From Pontimonas sp. (lineage in GTDB: Bacteria; Actinomycetota; Actinomycetes; Actinomycetales; Microbacteriaceae), in NCBI GenBank assembly GCA_018402295.1, contig JAGYJI010000006.1, positions 248,001-312,000 on the forward strand: a stretch of DNA of 64,000 nucleotides, given 5' to 3'. Below the pieces are notes generated by a model that saw nothing but the letters and a program-made list of their open reading frames with translations, ran no database searches and was not told where the DNA came from. This document shows, piece by piece, positions 26,059 to 35,737 of this stretch. The first letter of the stretch is position 1, and each line of letters starts with the position of its first letter. The translations under genes and the position numbers were made by a program.

Positions 26059-26909
26059 TGCCGGCCGTCATCCATTCACTGGAGGAGCTTCGGGGGATTC
26101 TCGACACTTGGCGGAATGCCGGAGAGACCGTGGCGTTGGTGCCCACGATGGGTTCTCTGCACCAGGGACACAAGGCCTTGGTGCAAGAGGCGACGAGCCA
26201 GGCCGATCGCTGTGTGGTCAGTATTTTTGTGAACCCACTGCAATTCGGCGCTGGAGAAGGTTTCGATGAATATCCTCGGTCGCTGGTGGCTGATGAGGCT
26301 TTTCTCGCCGACACCCTGGTGGACGTTGTTTTTGCTCCGAGCGCCGAGGTGATGTATCCCGAGGGCCCAGGGGCAGCGCCAACCCTGAGTGCGGGAGAGG
26401 TCGGTGACAGTTTTGAGGGCTCATCTCGCCCGGGACATTTTGACGGTGTCCTCACGGTGGTGAAAAGACTCTTCGATTATGTACACCCCGATGTGGCGGT
26501 GTTTGGTTGCAAAGATGCGCAACAGGTTTTTGTCGTTCGAGAGATGGTCAACCAGCGGGCACTTCCGATTCACATCGTGGAGGTCGACACAGTCCGAGAC
26601 GCCGATGGTCTTGCACTCTCCAGCCGCAACACTCACCTGAGTGAAGCCGAACGGGTTCACGCCCGGGAAATCCCCCGCGCCCTGGATGAGGCAGAAAAGA
26701 CCCCGAGTGCGTCAGAGGCACTTCGAGTTGCCAGGAGCATCCTGGATGCGGCCCCCGGCCTCGTGGTGGATTACGTCGAAATGGTCGACCCCGAGACTTT
26801 CAGACCGCCTGCCGATACTGCGGGGATTCGTGAGGGGAGGCTCATTATCGCTGCCACCGCGGGGACCGTGCGCTTGATAGACAACCGGCTTCTGCGTTTT
26901 GGTCAGTAG
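26058..26909 (+). CDS. panC: Pantothenate synthetase
   Basis: Joins pantoate and beta-alanine with ATP to form pantothenate, precursor of CoA. The HIGH-like motif is PTMGSLHQGHKAL at residues 30-42; FVNPLQFGAGEGFDEYPR and the KMSKS-like region ALSSRNTHLSEAERVHA are also present. The 283-residue length fits the family. The start ATG shares the last base of the upstream gene stop. Confidence 0.95.
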   Translation: MPAVIHSLEELRGILDTWRNAGETVALVPTMGSLHQGHKALVQEATSQADRCVVSIFVNPLQFGAGEGFDEYPRSLVADEAFLADTLVDVVFAPSAEVMYPEGPGAAPTLSAGEVGDSFEGSSRPGHFDGVLTVVKRLFDYVHPDVAVFGCKDAQQVFVVREMVNQRALPIHIVEVDTVRDADGLALSSRNTHLSEAERVHAREIPRALDEAEKTPSASEALRVARSILDAAPGLVVDYVEMVDPETFRPPADTAGIREGRLIIAATAGTVRLIDNRLLRFGQ

Positions 26910-26950
26910 GCTAGCGGGGTACAGCGCCCCCACGCAGGAATATCACCACC

Positions 26951-28453
26951 ATGACTGATGCCCCCCAGGTTGACCCCGAGGTCGAGGATGTTGACGAGCA
27001 ACACGCTGTTCGCCTGGGCAAGCGTGAGCAGATGCTGGCGGCAGGTATTGACCCTTTCCCGGTCTCGCTGCCGATAACCACCACGATCTCTGAGGTTCGC
27101 CAGGCTCACCCTGATCTGGCCCCGGAGGCGGCAACCGGAGACAGTGTGGGCATCGCCGGTCGCGTGGTGCACATGCGGGTCACCGGCAAGCTTGCTTTCC
27201 TCTCCCTTCAGGAGGGATCCGGTGAACGCCTCCAAGCCATGGTGTCTTTTGGCGAGGTGGGAGAGGAGTCCTTTGAGCTCCTCAAAGAGCTGGTGGATTT
27301 GGGTGACCATGTTTTTGTCTCCGGAGAAGTGATTGCGTCAAAACGTGGCGAGCTCTCGGTGATGGTGAGGGAATGGGCAATAGCTGCCAAAGCACTCATG
27401 CCGCTGCCCACTTTGCACAGTGAGCTCAACGAAGAAACCCGCGTTCGCCAGCGCTACTTGGACCTCATTGTCCGAGACCAGGCCCGGGAGACGGTGCGCG
27501 CCAGAGCGCAGGTGAACGCGTCCCTTCGCGCCACTTTTAGCGAGCACGGTTACCTCGAAGTCGAGACGCCCATGCTTCAGGTCCAACACGGGGGAGCCTC
27601 GGCGAGACCTTTCGTGACGCACTCGAATGCTTTTAGTACCGACCTGTTTCTGCGTATTGCACCGGAGTTGTATCTCAAGCGCGCTGTCGTGGGCGGAATC
27701 GAGCGGGTGTTTGAGATTAACCGCAACTTCCGGAACGAGGGAGCGGACTCCACACACAGCCCTGAATTTGCGATGCTGGAGGCCTATCAGGCGTATGGGG
27801 ATTACCACCAGATGGCGGACCTCACCCAGGAACTCATTCAGAAGGCAGCACTTGCGGTTCGAGGCACCACGACAGTGACCTGGGCCGATGGAACCGAATA
27901 CGACCTCGGTGGCCAGTGGGATCGACTGAGTCTGTATGAGAGCCTCAGCGATGCCAGTGGAACCAGCATCACCCCGGAAACATCGGTGGACGAGCTTCAG
28001 GCATTGGCAAAAAAGCTCGGCATTGAGGTGTCTCAGCCGACCGCCGGCAAGTATGTGGAGGAGTTGTGGGAGCACTTCGTGAAGGAGTCCTTGACGACCC
28101 CCACCTTTGTCATGGATTACCCACTGGACACCTCACCTCTTGTTCGAGAGCACCGGTCGATTCCCGGAGTGGTCGAAAAATGGGACCTCTACGTTCGTGG
28201 TTTCGAACTTGCAACGGGATACTCCGAGCTGGTTGACCCGGTCGTTCAGCGCGAACGGTTCGTCGAGCAGGCGAAGCTCGGCGCTAAGGGAGATCTCGAG
28301 GCCATGACAGTGGACGAGGACTTCCTGCGAGCACTGGAACACGGCATGCCCCCCACCGGAGGAATGGGCATGGGAATTGATCGCCTCTTGATGGCAATCA
28401 CGGGCCTGGGGATTCGGGAAACAGTCCTGTTCCCGCTGGTCAAGTCGACCTAG
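26951..28453 (+). CDS. lysS: Lysyl-tRNA synthetase (class II)
   Basis: Charges tRNA-Lys. A 500-residue protein with an N-terminal OB-fold (about 60-165) and a class II catalytic core: motif 2 in FRNEGADSTHSPEFAMLEAY and motif 3 in GMGMGIDRLLM near the C-terminus. TRP/EVETPM-type motif 1 appears as YLEVETPMLQVQHGGA. A 41-base gap after panC contains an AGGA ribosome site. The stop interlocks with the stop of a small gene on the other strand through CTAG. Confidence 0.96.
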   Translation: MTDAPQVDPEVEDVDEQHAVRLGKREQMLAAGIDPFPVSLPITTTISEVRQAHPDLAPEAATGDSVGIAGRVVHMRVTGKLAFLSLQEGSGERLQAMVSFGEVGEESFELLKELVDLGDHVFVSGEVIASKRGELSVMVREWAIAAKALMPLPTLHSELNEETRVRQRYLDLIVRDQARETVRARAQVNASLRATFSEHGYLEVETPMLQVQHGGASARPFVTHSNAFSTDLFLRIAPELYLKRAVVGGIERVFEINRNFRNEGADSTHSPEFAMLEAYQAYGDYHQMADLTQELIQKAALAVRGTTTVTWADGTEYDLGGQWDRLSLYESLSDASGTSITPETSVDELQALAKKLGIEVSQPTAGKYVEELWEHFVKESLTTPTFVMDYPLDTSPLVREHRSIPGVVEKWDLYVRGFELATGYSELVDPVVQRERFVEQAKLGAKGDLEAMTVDEDFLRALEHGMPPTGGMGMGIDRLLMAITGLGIRETVLFPLVKST

Positions 28454-28626
28454 TCGTCGAGCGGGAGACCGCGCTTCGCGCGTTCCTCGCGCTCCAGCTT
28501 TTTGTATGTCTCGCGCTCGCCACGGTCGGCGGAGAGAATGGCGCGCATGATGAACCAAAAAATCAGGCCAATCAGGATGGTGGGAGTCACCGAAAAGAGC
28601 GCGTTAGCCCAGAAATTCTCAATCAT
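28450..28626 (-). CDS. Small conserved membrane protein (58 aa)
   Basis: Too short for the usual ORF cut-off. It reads MIENFWANALFSVTPTILIG, then LIFWFIMRAILSADRGERE and a charged tail ending GLPLDD. One transmembrane segment (residues 10-32) is followed by a basic/acidic cytoplasmic-looking helix. TAGGA lies 8 bases before the ATG, and the stop interlocks with lysS (CTAG), the same geometry as other real convergent genes in this window. I recall similar short proteins beside lysS in related Microbacteriaceae, but the function is unknown. Confidence 0.75.
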   Translation of the reverse strand: MIENFWANALFSVTPTILIGLIFWFIMRAILSADRGERETYKKLEREERAKRGLPLDD

Positions 28627-28635
28627 GCGGGTGTC

Positions 28636-28743
28636 CTAGCCTAGAAGTGCGCCCAGAGCGACGGTGAGTGCCAGCCCACCCAGCATGAGCAGCAAACCCA
28701 GTCGTGCGGGCGGGAGTGCTGACTTTTTGGATGAATCTGCCAC
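28636..28743 (-). CDS. Putative 35-aa membrane peptide
   Basis: A short frame starting at GTG 28743, MADSSKKSALPPARLG followed by a hydrophobic stretch LLLMLGGLALTVALGALLG to the stop. It lies 9 bases upstream of the 58-aa gene on the same strand and may be co-transcribed with it. The clean N-terminal charge followed by one membrane span is typical of real small membrane proteins. There is no strong ribosome site, so the call is tentative. Confidence 0.45.
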   Translation of the reverse strand: MADSSKKSALPPARLGLLLMLGGLALTVALGALLG

Positions 28744-28884
28744 GCCTGGCAGTTTATGACTCGAAACCTCAGGTTTGCTGTCATCTCACGCTGGGGGCGA
28801 ACACCGCCCCACAGACGATGGTGAGCGCTTATTCTCGTGTTCACGAGCAGAGGCGAAGAGTTTCGCCCTTAAGGAGTGAAGAAG

Positions 28885-31362
28885 ATGTTTGAGAGGTTTA
28901 CCGACCGGGCACGCCGAGTCGTGGTCTTGGCGCAGGAAGAAGCCAAGATGCTGAACCACAACTACATCGGCACCGAGCACATCCTCTTGGGTCTCATCCA
29001 CGAGGGTGAGGGTGTGGCTGCCAAAGCCCTCGAGTCTCTCGAGATTTCGCTCGAAGCCGTCCGCGAGCAGGTTCAAGAGATCATCGGTCAGGGCCAGCAG
29101 GCGCCCACCGGCCACATCCCCTTTACGCCGCGCGCCAAGAAGGTTCTTGAGTTGAGCCTCCGCGAGGCACTCCAGTTGGGACACAACTACATTGGCACCG
29201 AGCACATCCTGCTCGGCCTCATCCGCGAGGGCGAGGGCGTTGCCGCTCAGGTTCTCGTGAAGCTGGGTGCGGATTTGAACCGCGTTCGCCAGCAAGTGAT
29301 TCAGTTGCTCTCGGGATACCAGGGCAAAGACCCCGTATCGGTGGGCGGCTCAGATACTGGCGGTAGTGACAAGGGTTCGCAGGTGTTGGACCAGTTTGGT
29401 CGCAACCTCACTCAGGCTGCCCGCGAAGGAAAGCTCGACCCGGTTATTGGTCGCGAGCGCGAGATGGAGCGGGTCATGCAGATTCTCTCCCGACGCTCCA
29501 AGAACAACCCTGTCTTAGTCGGTGAGCCCGGTGTGGGTAAGACGGCCGTGGTGGAGGGTCTCGCTCAAGCAATTGTGAAGGGCGACGTTCCTGAAACCCT
29601 GAAGGACAAGCAGGTCTATTCGCTGGACCTCGGTTCACTCATTGCCGGTTCTCGCTACCGCGGAGACTTTGAGGAGCGCCTGAAGAAGGTCACCAAGGAG
29701 ATTCGCACCCGCGGAGACATCATTGTGTTCATCGACGAAATCCACACACTCGTCGGTGCTGGAGCTGCGGAGGGAGCCATTGACGCAGCCAGCATTTTGA
29801 AGCCTCTCCTGGCTCGCGGTGAGCTTCAGACCGTGGGTGCCACCACGTTGGATGAATACCGCAAGCACTTTGAGAAGGACGCCGCTTTGGAGCGTCGCTT
29901 CCAGTCTGTTCAGGTCCACCAGCCAAGCCCCGCCCACACCATCAACATTTTGAAGGGCCTGCGGGACAAGTACGAGGCATTCCACAGAGTGTCCATCACC
30001 GATGGCGCGATCGAAGCCGCGGTGACCCTCTCCGACCGCTACGTCCAGGACCGGTTCCTGCCCGACAAGGCCATTGATCTCATAGATGAGGCGGGAGCGC
30101 GTCTTCGCCTGTCTATTTTGTCGAGCCCCCCCGAGCTTCGTGAGTTCGACGAGAAAATTGCTGATGTTCGCTCTCGCAAGGAAGCCGCCATCGAAGGCCA
30201 AGACTTCGAGAAAGCTGCCTCGCTGCGCGACGAAGAGAAGACCCTCCTCGGTGAGCGGCTGCAGCTCGAGAAGAAGTGGCGCAGTGGCGATGCTGGCGGA
30301 ACCGGTGTGGTTGACGAGGGCGTCATCGCTGAGGTCCTCGCGGCGGCCACCGGCATCCCGGTGTTCAAGCTGACCGAGGAAGAGACCGCTCGCCTGATGT
30401 TCATGGAGAAGGCTCTCCACCAGCGCGTGATTGGCCAGGAGCAGGCAATTTCTGTTCTGTCCAAGACCATTCGTCGCACGCGTGCGGGTCTGAAAGACCC
30501 GAAGCGGCCCAGTGGCTCGTTCATCTTCGCTGGTCCCACCGGTGTGGGAAAGACGGAGCTGGCCAAGGCTTTGGCTGAGTTCCTCTTTGATGATGAGGAT
30601 GCGTTGATTGCTCTGGACATGTCGGAGTATGGCGAGAAGCACACCGTGTCACGTCTGTTTGGTGCGCCTCCCGGATTCGTCGGCTTCGAAGATGGTGGCC
30701 AGCTGACTGAGAAGGTCCGCCGCAAGCCTTTCAGCGTTGTTCTCTTTGACGAGATCGAGAAGGCTCACCCCGATATCTTCAACTCCCTGTTGCAGGTGTT
30801 GGAGGAGGGTCGTCTGACGGATGGTCAGGGACGTGTGGTGGACTTCAAGAACACTGTCATCATCATGACCACCAACCTCGGAACCAAGGACATCACCGGC
30901 GGCCCAGTCGGGTTCACCCTGGAGGGTGACGTCGAGGCCAGCTACCAGTCGATGCGCGCCAAAGTGGTCGAGGAGCTGAAGAAGAACTTCAAGCCTGAGT
31001 TCCTCAACCGTGTGGACGAGACGATTGTGTTCCCCCAGCTCAACCAGGACGAGCTCATGGAAATCGTGCACTTGTTCATCAAGCGCCTCGGTGATCGTTT
31101 GCTGGATCGCGATATGACGATGAGCGTCAGTGACGAAGCGAAGAAGCAGTTGATTGTTCTCGGGTGGGACCCCACCATGGGTGCCAGACCGCTTCGTCGA
31201 GCTGTTCAGCAGATGCTGGAGGATCCCTTGAGTGAGCGTATTCTCCAGGGTGAACTGAACCCTGGCGAGCACATCACTGTTGACTTCGATGGCACTGAGT
31301 TCACCTTCGTGAGCAAGAAGCGCAAAGAGGAGCCTCTCGAAGCCGGAGTGCTGGAGTCCTAA
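28885..31362 (+). CDS. clpC: ATP-dependent Clp protease ATP-binding subunit ClpC
   Basis: AAA+ unfoldase of 825 residues that feeds ClpP, central to protein quality control. The N-domain has two Clp repeats with [14 protein letters not shown] twice. The first AAA domain has Walker [16 protein letters not shown], a UVR motif lies near residues 410-450 ([18 protein letters not shown]), and the second AAA domain has [19 protein letters not shown] 28885 is preferred over GTG 28876, because AAGGAG at 28871-28876 then sits 8 bases upstream and [13 protein letters not shown] is the standard N-terminus. Confidence 0.97.
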   Translation: MFERFTDRARRVVVLAQEEAKMLNHNYIGTEHILLGLIHEGEGVAAKALESLEISLEAVREQVQEIIGQGQQAPTGHIPFTPRAKKVLELSLREALQLGHNYIGTEHILLGLIREGEGVAAQVLVKLGADLNRVRQQVIQLLSGYQGKDPVSVGGSDTGGSDKGSQVLDQFGRNLTQAAREGKLDPVIGREREMERVMQILSRRSKNNPVLVGEPGVGKTAVVEGLAQAIVKGDVPETLKDKQVYSLDLGSLIAGSRYRGDFEERLKKVTKEIRTRGDIIVFIDEIHTLVGAGAAEGAIDAASILKPLLARGELQTVGATTLDEYRKHFEKDAALERRFQSVQVHQPSPAHTINILKGLRDKYEAFHRVSITDGAIEAAVTLSDRYVQDRFLPDKAIDLIDEAGARLRLSILSSPPELREFDEKIADVRSRKEAAIEGQDFEKAASLRDEEKTLLGERLQLEKKWRSGDAGGTGVVDEGVIAEVLAAATGIPVFKLTEEETARLMFMEKALHQRVIGQEQAISVLSKTIRRTRAGLKDPKRPSGSFIFAGPTGVGKTELAKALAEFLFDDEDALIALDMSEYGEKHTVSRLFGAPPGFVGFEDGGQLTEKVRRKPFSVVLFDEIEKAHPDIFNSLLQVLEEGRLTDGQGRVVDFKNTVIIMTTNLGTKDITGGPVGFTLEGDVEASYQSMRAKVVEELKKNFKPEFLNRVDETIVFPQLNQDELMEIVHLFIKRLGDRLLDRDMTMSVSDEAKKQLIVLGWDPTMGARPLRRAVQQMLEDPLSERILQGELNPGEHITVDFDGTEFTFVSKKRKEEPLEAGVLES

Positions 31363-31378
31363 GCGCTACGCTTTCCTG

Positions 31379-31894
31379 GTGACCCAGGCTGAGAAGTGGA
31401 CGATTCGACGTGCGCGCACGTCGGATATCCGTGCCATTGCGGAACTTGTGGAACCCCTCGTGGAGGCACGGGTCCTCCTGGGTAAAGACCTCGTTGTCCT
31501 CTATGAAGCGGTCCAAGAGTTCACCGTTGCGACCCGTTCCTCAGGTGAGGTTGTGGGGTGTGGGGCTCTCCATGTTTTTTGGGAGAACCTTGGCGAAATC
31601 AGAACCTTAGCCGTGTCACCCAACCACGTAGGGAAGGGAATTGGCACTGCTGTGGTGGCGGCACTGGAGGAACAAGCCCAAGAACTCGGTCTCTCCACTC
31701 TTTTTTGTTTGACCTTTGAGGTGGATTTCTTCCAGCGTCGTGGTTTTCGCCTCCAGGAGGAGCAGATTGTGGACCCTGAGGTATATCTGGAACTGGTGCG
31801 CTCACCTGATGAGGGTGTTGCGGAGTTCCTGGATTTGGCTCGCGTCAAACCGAACACCTTGGGAAATTCCCGCTTGGTGAAGGACCTTGGTTAA
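31379..31894 (+). CDS. GNAT N-acetyltransferase, amino-acid N-acetyltransferase (ArgA)-like
   Basis: A 171-residue GNAT enzyme that probably makes N-acetylglutamate for arginine synthesis. The N-terminal RRARTSDIRAIAELV, the central VVGCGALHVFWENLGEIRTL (first 20 residues shown), the acetyl-CoA loop HVGKGIGTAVVAALEE and FFQRRGF match the short ArgA-like acetyltransferases of actinobacteria. Other arginine genes are not nearby. The GTG start is 16 bases after clpC; ribosome site weak. Confidence 0.8.
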   Translation: MTQAEKWTIRRARTSDIRAIAELVEPLVEARVLLGKDLVVLYEAVQEFTVATRSSGEVVGCGALHVFWENLGEIRTLAVSPNHVGKGIGTAVVAALEEQAQELGLSTLFCLTFEVDFFQRRGFRLQEEQIVDPEVYLELVRSPDEGVAEFLDLARVKPNTLGNSRLVKDLG

Positions 31895-31963
31895 ACCTGC
31901 AAGTTCCTAGGCTCGCCGGTACTAAGGCCCTGATTTTCCGCCCTCCAGTCGTACCCTAGGGCT

Positions 31964-32542
31964 ATGTCACAGGCTCAGCGCCCACTTCCCACCTCGGTCT
32001 ATTGGCGGAGACGACTTGTGGTGTTCGGTGGATTGCTCGCTGTTATTGCCGTGATAGTTCTTATTGTGGTTCGACCCGGGTTTGGAACAACGGCGGAGCC
32101 AGTCGAAGAGGCGGTAGACGAGCTCGCGGTTGTTGAAGCACCCAACTGTCTGCCCAGCCAACTGGAGATAACGGCCCGCACAGATCAATCCAGTTATAAC
32201 TCGGGAATGAATCCCCAACTCTGGCTGGGTGTGAAGAATGTGTCCACGGTGGAGTGCACAGTCAATGTGGGCACGGACGTCCAGAAATACGTCATCTCCT
32301 CAGGACCTGACCTGATTTGGTCCTCCGAGCATTGCCAGGAGGGTGCTGTTCCTTACGAGGTGACTCTGGCCCCCGGTTCTGAGCAAGAAACGACATCCAT
32401 TCCATGGGACCGAACCCGCTCCACCCCTGACACGTGTGACGGGCAACGACCCGTCATGCCGGGCGGCGGCGCGAGCTATCACCTGAGGGTGTATTTGGGC
32501 ACCATAGAGTCGGCAGAGACGAAGCAGTTCCTGCTCAACTAA
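31964..32542 (+). CDS. Membrane-anchored extracytoplasmic protein of unknown function
   Basis: A 192-residue protein with a basic N-terminus, one membrane anchor (about 18-40) and an extracytoplasmic beta-rich domain (about 55-190). Four cysteines in that domain (C in NCLPSQ, VECTVNV, EHCQEG, DTCDGQ) could form two disulfides. It resembles actinobacterial secreted proteins with an immunoglobulin-like fold, but I do not recognise a named family. TACCCT at 31952-31957 lies 6 bases before the ATG, indicating a leaderless transcript. The stop interlocks with radA (CTAA). Confidence 0.75.
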   Translation: MSQAQRPLPTSVYWRRRLVVFGGLLAVIAVIVLIVVRPGFGTTAEPVEEAVDELAVVEAPNCLPSQLEITARTDQSSYNSGMNPQLWLGVKNVSTVECTVNVGTDVQKYVISSGPDLIWSSEHCQEGAVPYEVTLAPGSEQETTSIPWDRTRSTPDTCDGQRPVMPGGGASYHLRVYLGTIESAETKQFLLN

Positions 32543-33890
32543 AAGGTTGGCTCTTTCAGTTTCTTCGGGCTTCTGGAGAACGCCTGAGTAATGGCGTCGT
32601 GAATGCTGGCAGTCGAGTGGTCCAGCACCGAGGAAAAGCCTAAGCGCGCGGCTTCCGACGCGCGCTGGGGTGCCTGAGTCACGGCACGAATTTCTCCGGC
32701 AAGGCTGATCTCCCCGACTGCCGCCATCTCCTGCGAGAGCGGGATGTCTTTGGCTGCACTCGCTATCGCGAGGGCAATGGCTAGATCTGTTGCCGGTTCG
32801 TAGACCTTGATTCCCCCACGGTCGACACATACACATCCGCTTGGGAGACCGGCAGCCCCGCACGTCTCTCCAGGACCGCCAGAATCATGGCCACCCGGGA
32901 CGACTCCACCCCGTTGACCACGCGTCGGGGTTGAGCCGCGGTGCTGGGGACAACGAGCGCCTGTATTTCGACGGGGAGGGCGCGCTTGCCCTCCAGTGCA
33001 ATGGTGGTGCAGGTTCCGCTGACAGCTTTGGTGGTGTGGGAGCGAAACAGTGAGCTTGGGTCGGGGACCTCGATGATGCCCTCGCCACTCATTTCGAAGC
33101 ACCCCACTTCATCGGTGGGACCAAACCTGTTCTTGAGAGCCCTGACGAATCGGAGAGATGTTTGGCGATCTCCCTCAAAGTGGCACACCACATCGACGAG
33201 GTGCTCCAGTGTCCTTGGTCCTGCGACCTGACCGTCTTTGGTCACGTGTCCCACCATGATGATGGGCAAATTGGAGTTCTTGGCTACCCGGATCAACGTG
33301 GCAGCAACCTCTCGGACTTGGGCAACACCGCCGGCAGAGCTCTCCAAGACACCGGAGGACACGGTCTGGATGGAGTCGATAATCAGAAGCTCGGGATGGA
33401 CCTGGTCGATGTGCCCGAGGACTCCACCGAGGTCGGTTTCGTTGGCGAGAAAAAGGTTGTCATCGAGACCGTTGGTTCGAGACGCCCGCAGATACACCTG
33501 GCCGGCGGACTCTTCAGCGCTGACATAGAGAACCCTCTTGCCGCCCTGCGCTGCTTTAGCCGCGACATCCAGAAGGAGCGTTGATTTGCCCACACCTGGC
33601 TCACCGGAGAGCAAAACGACGGCACCGGGAACAATGCCGCCGCCCAGTACCCGGTCAAACTCGCTCACACCGGTGGGAACATGCCCACTCTCGCTACCGG
33701 TGTGTTCCGTAATCGGTTTGGCAATCCGATCAGCGCTGGGGACGACCGCGACAGCTTGGCGCGATGCACTCGTCGCAGCCCCCACCTCGACCACGGTTCC
33801 CCACGATTGGCACTCCCCGCACCGACCGACCCATTTGAGCGTGGTCCACCCGCATTCGTCACAGCGATAGGGAGACTCCGTTTTTGCCAT
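32539..33890 (-). CDS. radA: DNA repair protein RadA (frameshifted)
   Basis: RecA-related branch-migration ATPase with an N-terminal C4 zinc finger (CDECGW...CGECQSWG), Walker A GEPGVGKSTLLLDVA near residue 96, the RadA motif KNRFG and a C-terminal Lon-like domain. As written the frame breaks after VYVSTVG. Adding one base to the C run at 32813-32817 gives STVGGIKVYEPATDLAIAL, the exact family sequence, and 450 residues. The shift is most likely a homopolymer undercall. TAGGCT lies 6 bases before the ATG, so it too appears leaderless. Confidence 0.92.
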
Positions 33891-33959
33891 GCCATGAGCC
33901 TAAAGCTCCGCACTGACCGAGGCTGAAGGCTCCAGGGGTGTCTGTGTAAACTAGCGGGC

Positions 33960-34049
33960 GGTACCGTGTCCGAGCGGCCGAAGGTGCAACTCTCGAAAAG
34001 TTGTGTGGGTGAAAGTCCACCGTGGGTTCAAATCCCACCGGTACCGCCA
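33960..34049 (+). tRNA. tRNA-Ser (CGA)
   Basis: A class II tRNA of 90 nt with a long variable arm (GTGGGTGAAAGTCCAC). The acceptor GGTACCG pairs with CGGTACC, followed by G and an encoded CCA. The anticodon stem CAACT/AGTTG holds the loop CTCGAAA, giving anticodon CGA for serine UCG codons. It lies alone between radA and trhO. Confidence 0.95.
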
Positions 34050-34074
34050 GTTTTTCCGCTCCTAGACTGTGAGT

Positions 34075-34966
34075 ATGGCTGTCTACAAAGTCCTGCTGTA
34101 CTACTGCTTCACACCGCTAGCGGACCCTGACGCCATTCGCCTGTGGCAGCGAGACCTCTGTGAGTCTGTGGGTTTGGGCGGCCGCATCATCATCGCACCC
34201 CACGGAATCAATGCCACGGTGGGTGGTGAGTTATCAGCGGTCAAGAAATATTGGCGAAAAACACGCGAGTTTGCGCCGTTTCGAGACATTGACTTCAAGT
34301 GGAGCGACGGAAGCGGCCCTGATGATTTTCCCCGGCTGAAAGTTCGCGTTCGCGAGGAACTCGTCGGGTTTGGTGCGCCGCAGGAGGTGTCCGTGGATGA
34401 GCACGGGGTTGAGGGTGGTGGCCAACACCTCACCCCGGAGCAACTTCACGAGCTGGTCGAGCAGAAACAGGTGACCTTCTTCGATGGTCGCAATAAGTGG
34501 GAGGCGGACATTGGTCGATTCACCGGCGCCATCGTGCCCGACACTCGCACCTCCCATGATTTTGTGAGCGAACTCGACAGTGGAAAGTATGACCACCTCA
34601 AAGACCAGCCGGTGGTCACCTACTGCACCGGCGGCGTTCGATGCGAAGTGCTCTCCGCGATGATGATCAAGCGAGGCTTCCAGGAGGTCTATCAGCTGGA
34701 TGGCGGCATCGTCCGCTACGGAGAAAAGTATGGTGACTCTGGTCTCTGGGAGGGCTCACTCTATGTTTTTGACAACCGCAAAGCCGTCACCTTTTCTGCC
34801 AGAGCCTGCCGTGATCGGCCGGTGCAGTCAGTGCGGCGCACCATCTTCCCGGATGGAAAACTGCTCGAGCCCTGCCTGCAAGATGGAGTCGGTGGTGTGC
34901 GATGAGTGTGCCGAACGAGAGTTCGTGTGTGAGGAAGACCTCGCTAGGGCCGCTGTGGAGAGCTAA
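34075..34966 (+). CDS. trhO: Rhodanese-domain tRNA uridine(34) hydroxylase family protein (frameshifted)
   Basis: The TrhO/YceA family inserts the oxygen of 5-hydroxyuridine at tRNA position 34. The N-terminal acylphosphatase-like domain has [12 protein letters not shown], and the rhodanese domain (about 130-230) has the active-site loop YCTGGVRCE with the catalytic cysteine. The C-terminal zinc-like part, [16 protein letters not shown] and VVCDEC, is in another frame. Removing one T from the run at 34792-34795 gives [13 protein letters not shown] and 296 residues, matching the family. TAGACT at 34063-34068 lies 6 bases before the ATG (leaderless). The stop interlocks with the VIT gene stop (CTAA). 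Confidence 0.87.
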
Positions 34967-35673
34967 ATCCCTGAGACTCCGAGTGCTGTTCCAATTCCCC
35001 AGGTCAACAGCAGTGCGAAGGTTCCTCCCGCGAGAACTCGTAACACGGGCTTCAGGGGAGGGCTATTACCCAGTCGAGCTCCCACCCACCCGGTGATGGC
35101 TAGAGCAAGCAAGCTTGCGCCAAAAGCGAGAGGGATACGCCATCCGTCCGGGGGCAGCGTGATGGCCAACATGGGCAGCGTGGCACCCGCGAGGAACGCG
35201 AGTGCTGACGAGAACGCTGCGTGCCAGGGGTTGGTCAGCTGTCGCTCATCAATACCGAGCTCTGCCTCCAAATGGGCGCCGATTGCGTCGTGAGCGGTGA
35301 GCTCCTTCGCCACGAGACGAGCGGTGCTGGCGGAGAGGCCCTTGGACTGGTAAATCTCGGCAAGCTCAGCGAGTTCCTCGTCGGGTTGATCAATCAGTTC
35401 CTGGCGTTCACGAGCGATCAGCGCCCGTTCACTGTCGCGCTGAGAGGAGACGGACACATATTCGCCAGCCGCCATCGAAATCGAGCCGGCGACGATTCCC
35501 GCCACCCCCGCAATCAAAATTGTCCGAATATCGCTGGTTGCTGCTGCGACACCGACGACCAGGGCCGCGATCGACACAATGCCGTCGTTGGCGCCCAAAA
35601 TGCCCGCGCGGAGCCAATTCAGCCGGGAGGCGAAGGCCACCCGGTGGGGTTCAAATCTTTCGCTCTCGGTCAC
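34963..35673 (-). CDS. VIT1/CCC1-family transporter
   Basis: A 236-residue membrane protein of the vacuolar iron transporter family, which moves Fe2+ or Mn2+. The N-terminal block LRAGILGANDGIVSIAALVVG and MAAGEYVSVSSQRDSE are diagnostic. A cytoplasmic helical metal-binding segment rich in Glu (REREL-type, RERQELIDQPDEELAELAE in part) separates helices 2 and 3. Five transmembrane segments are visible. The bacterial role is usually iron or manganese detoxification. No metal-box operator is apparent upstream. Confidence 0.9.
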   Translation of the reverse strand: MTESERFEPHRVAFASRLNWLRAGILGANDGIVSIAALVVGVAAATSDIRTILIAGVAGIVAGSISMAAGEYVSVSSQRDSERALIARERQELIDQPDEELAELAEIYQSKGLSASTARLVAKELTAHDAIGAHLEAELGIDERQLTNPWHAAFSSALAFLAGATLPMLAITLPPDGWRIPLAFGASLLALAITGWVGARLGNSPPLKPVLRVLAGGTFALLLTWGIGTALGVSGI

Positions 35674-35737
35674 CCCGCAAGTCTATGGGGCGCCTAGGTT
35701 CAGGGCTCTACACTCGAGAGGAGCGAAAGAGGGCACC

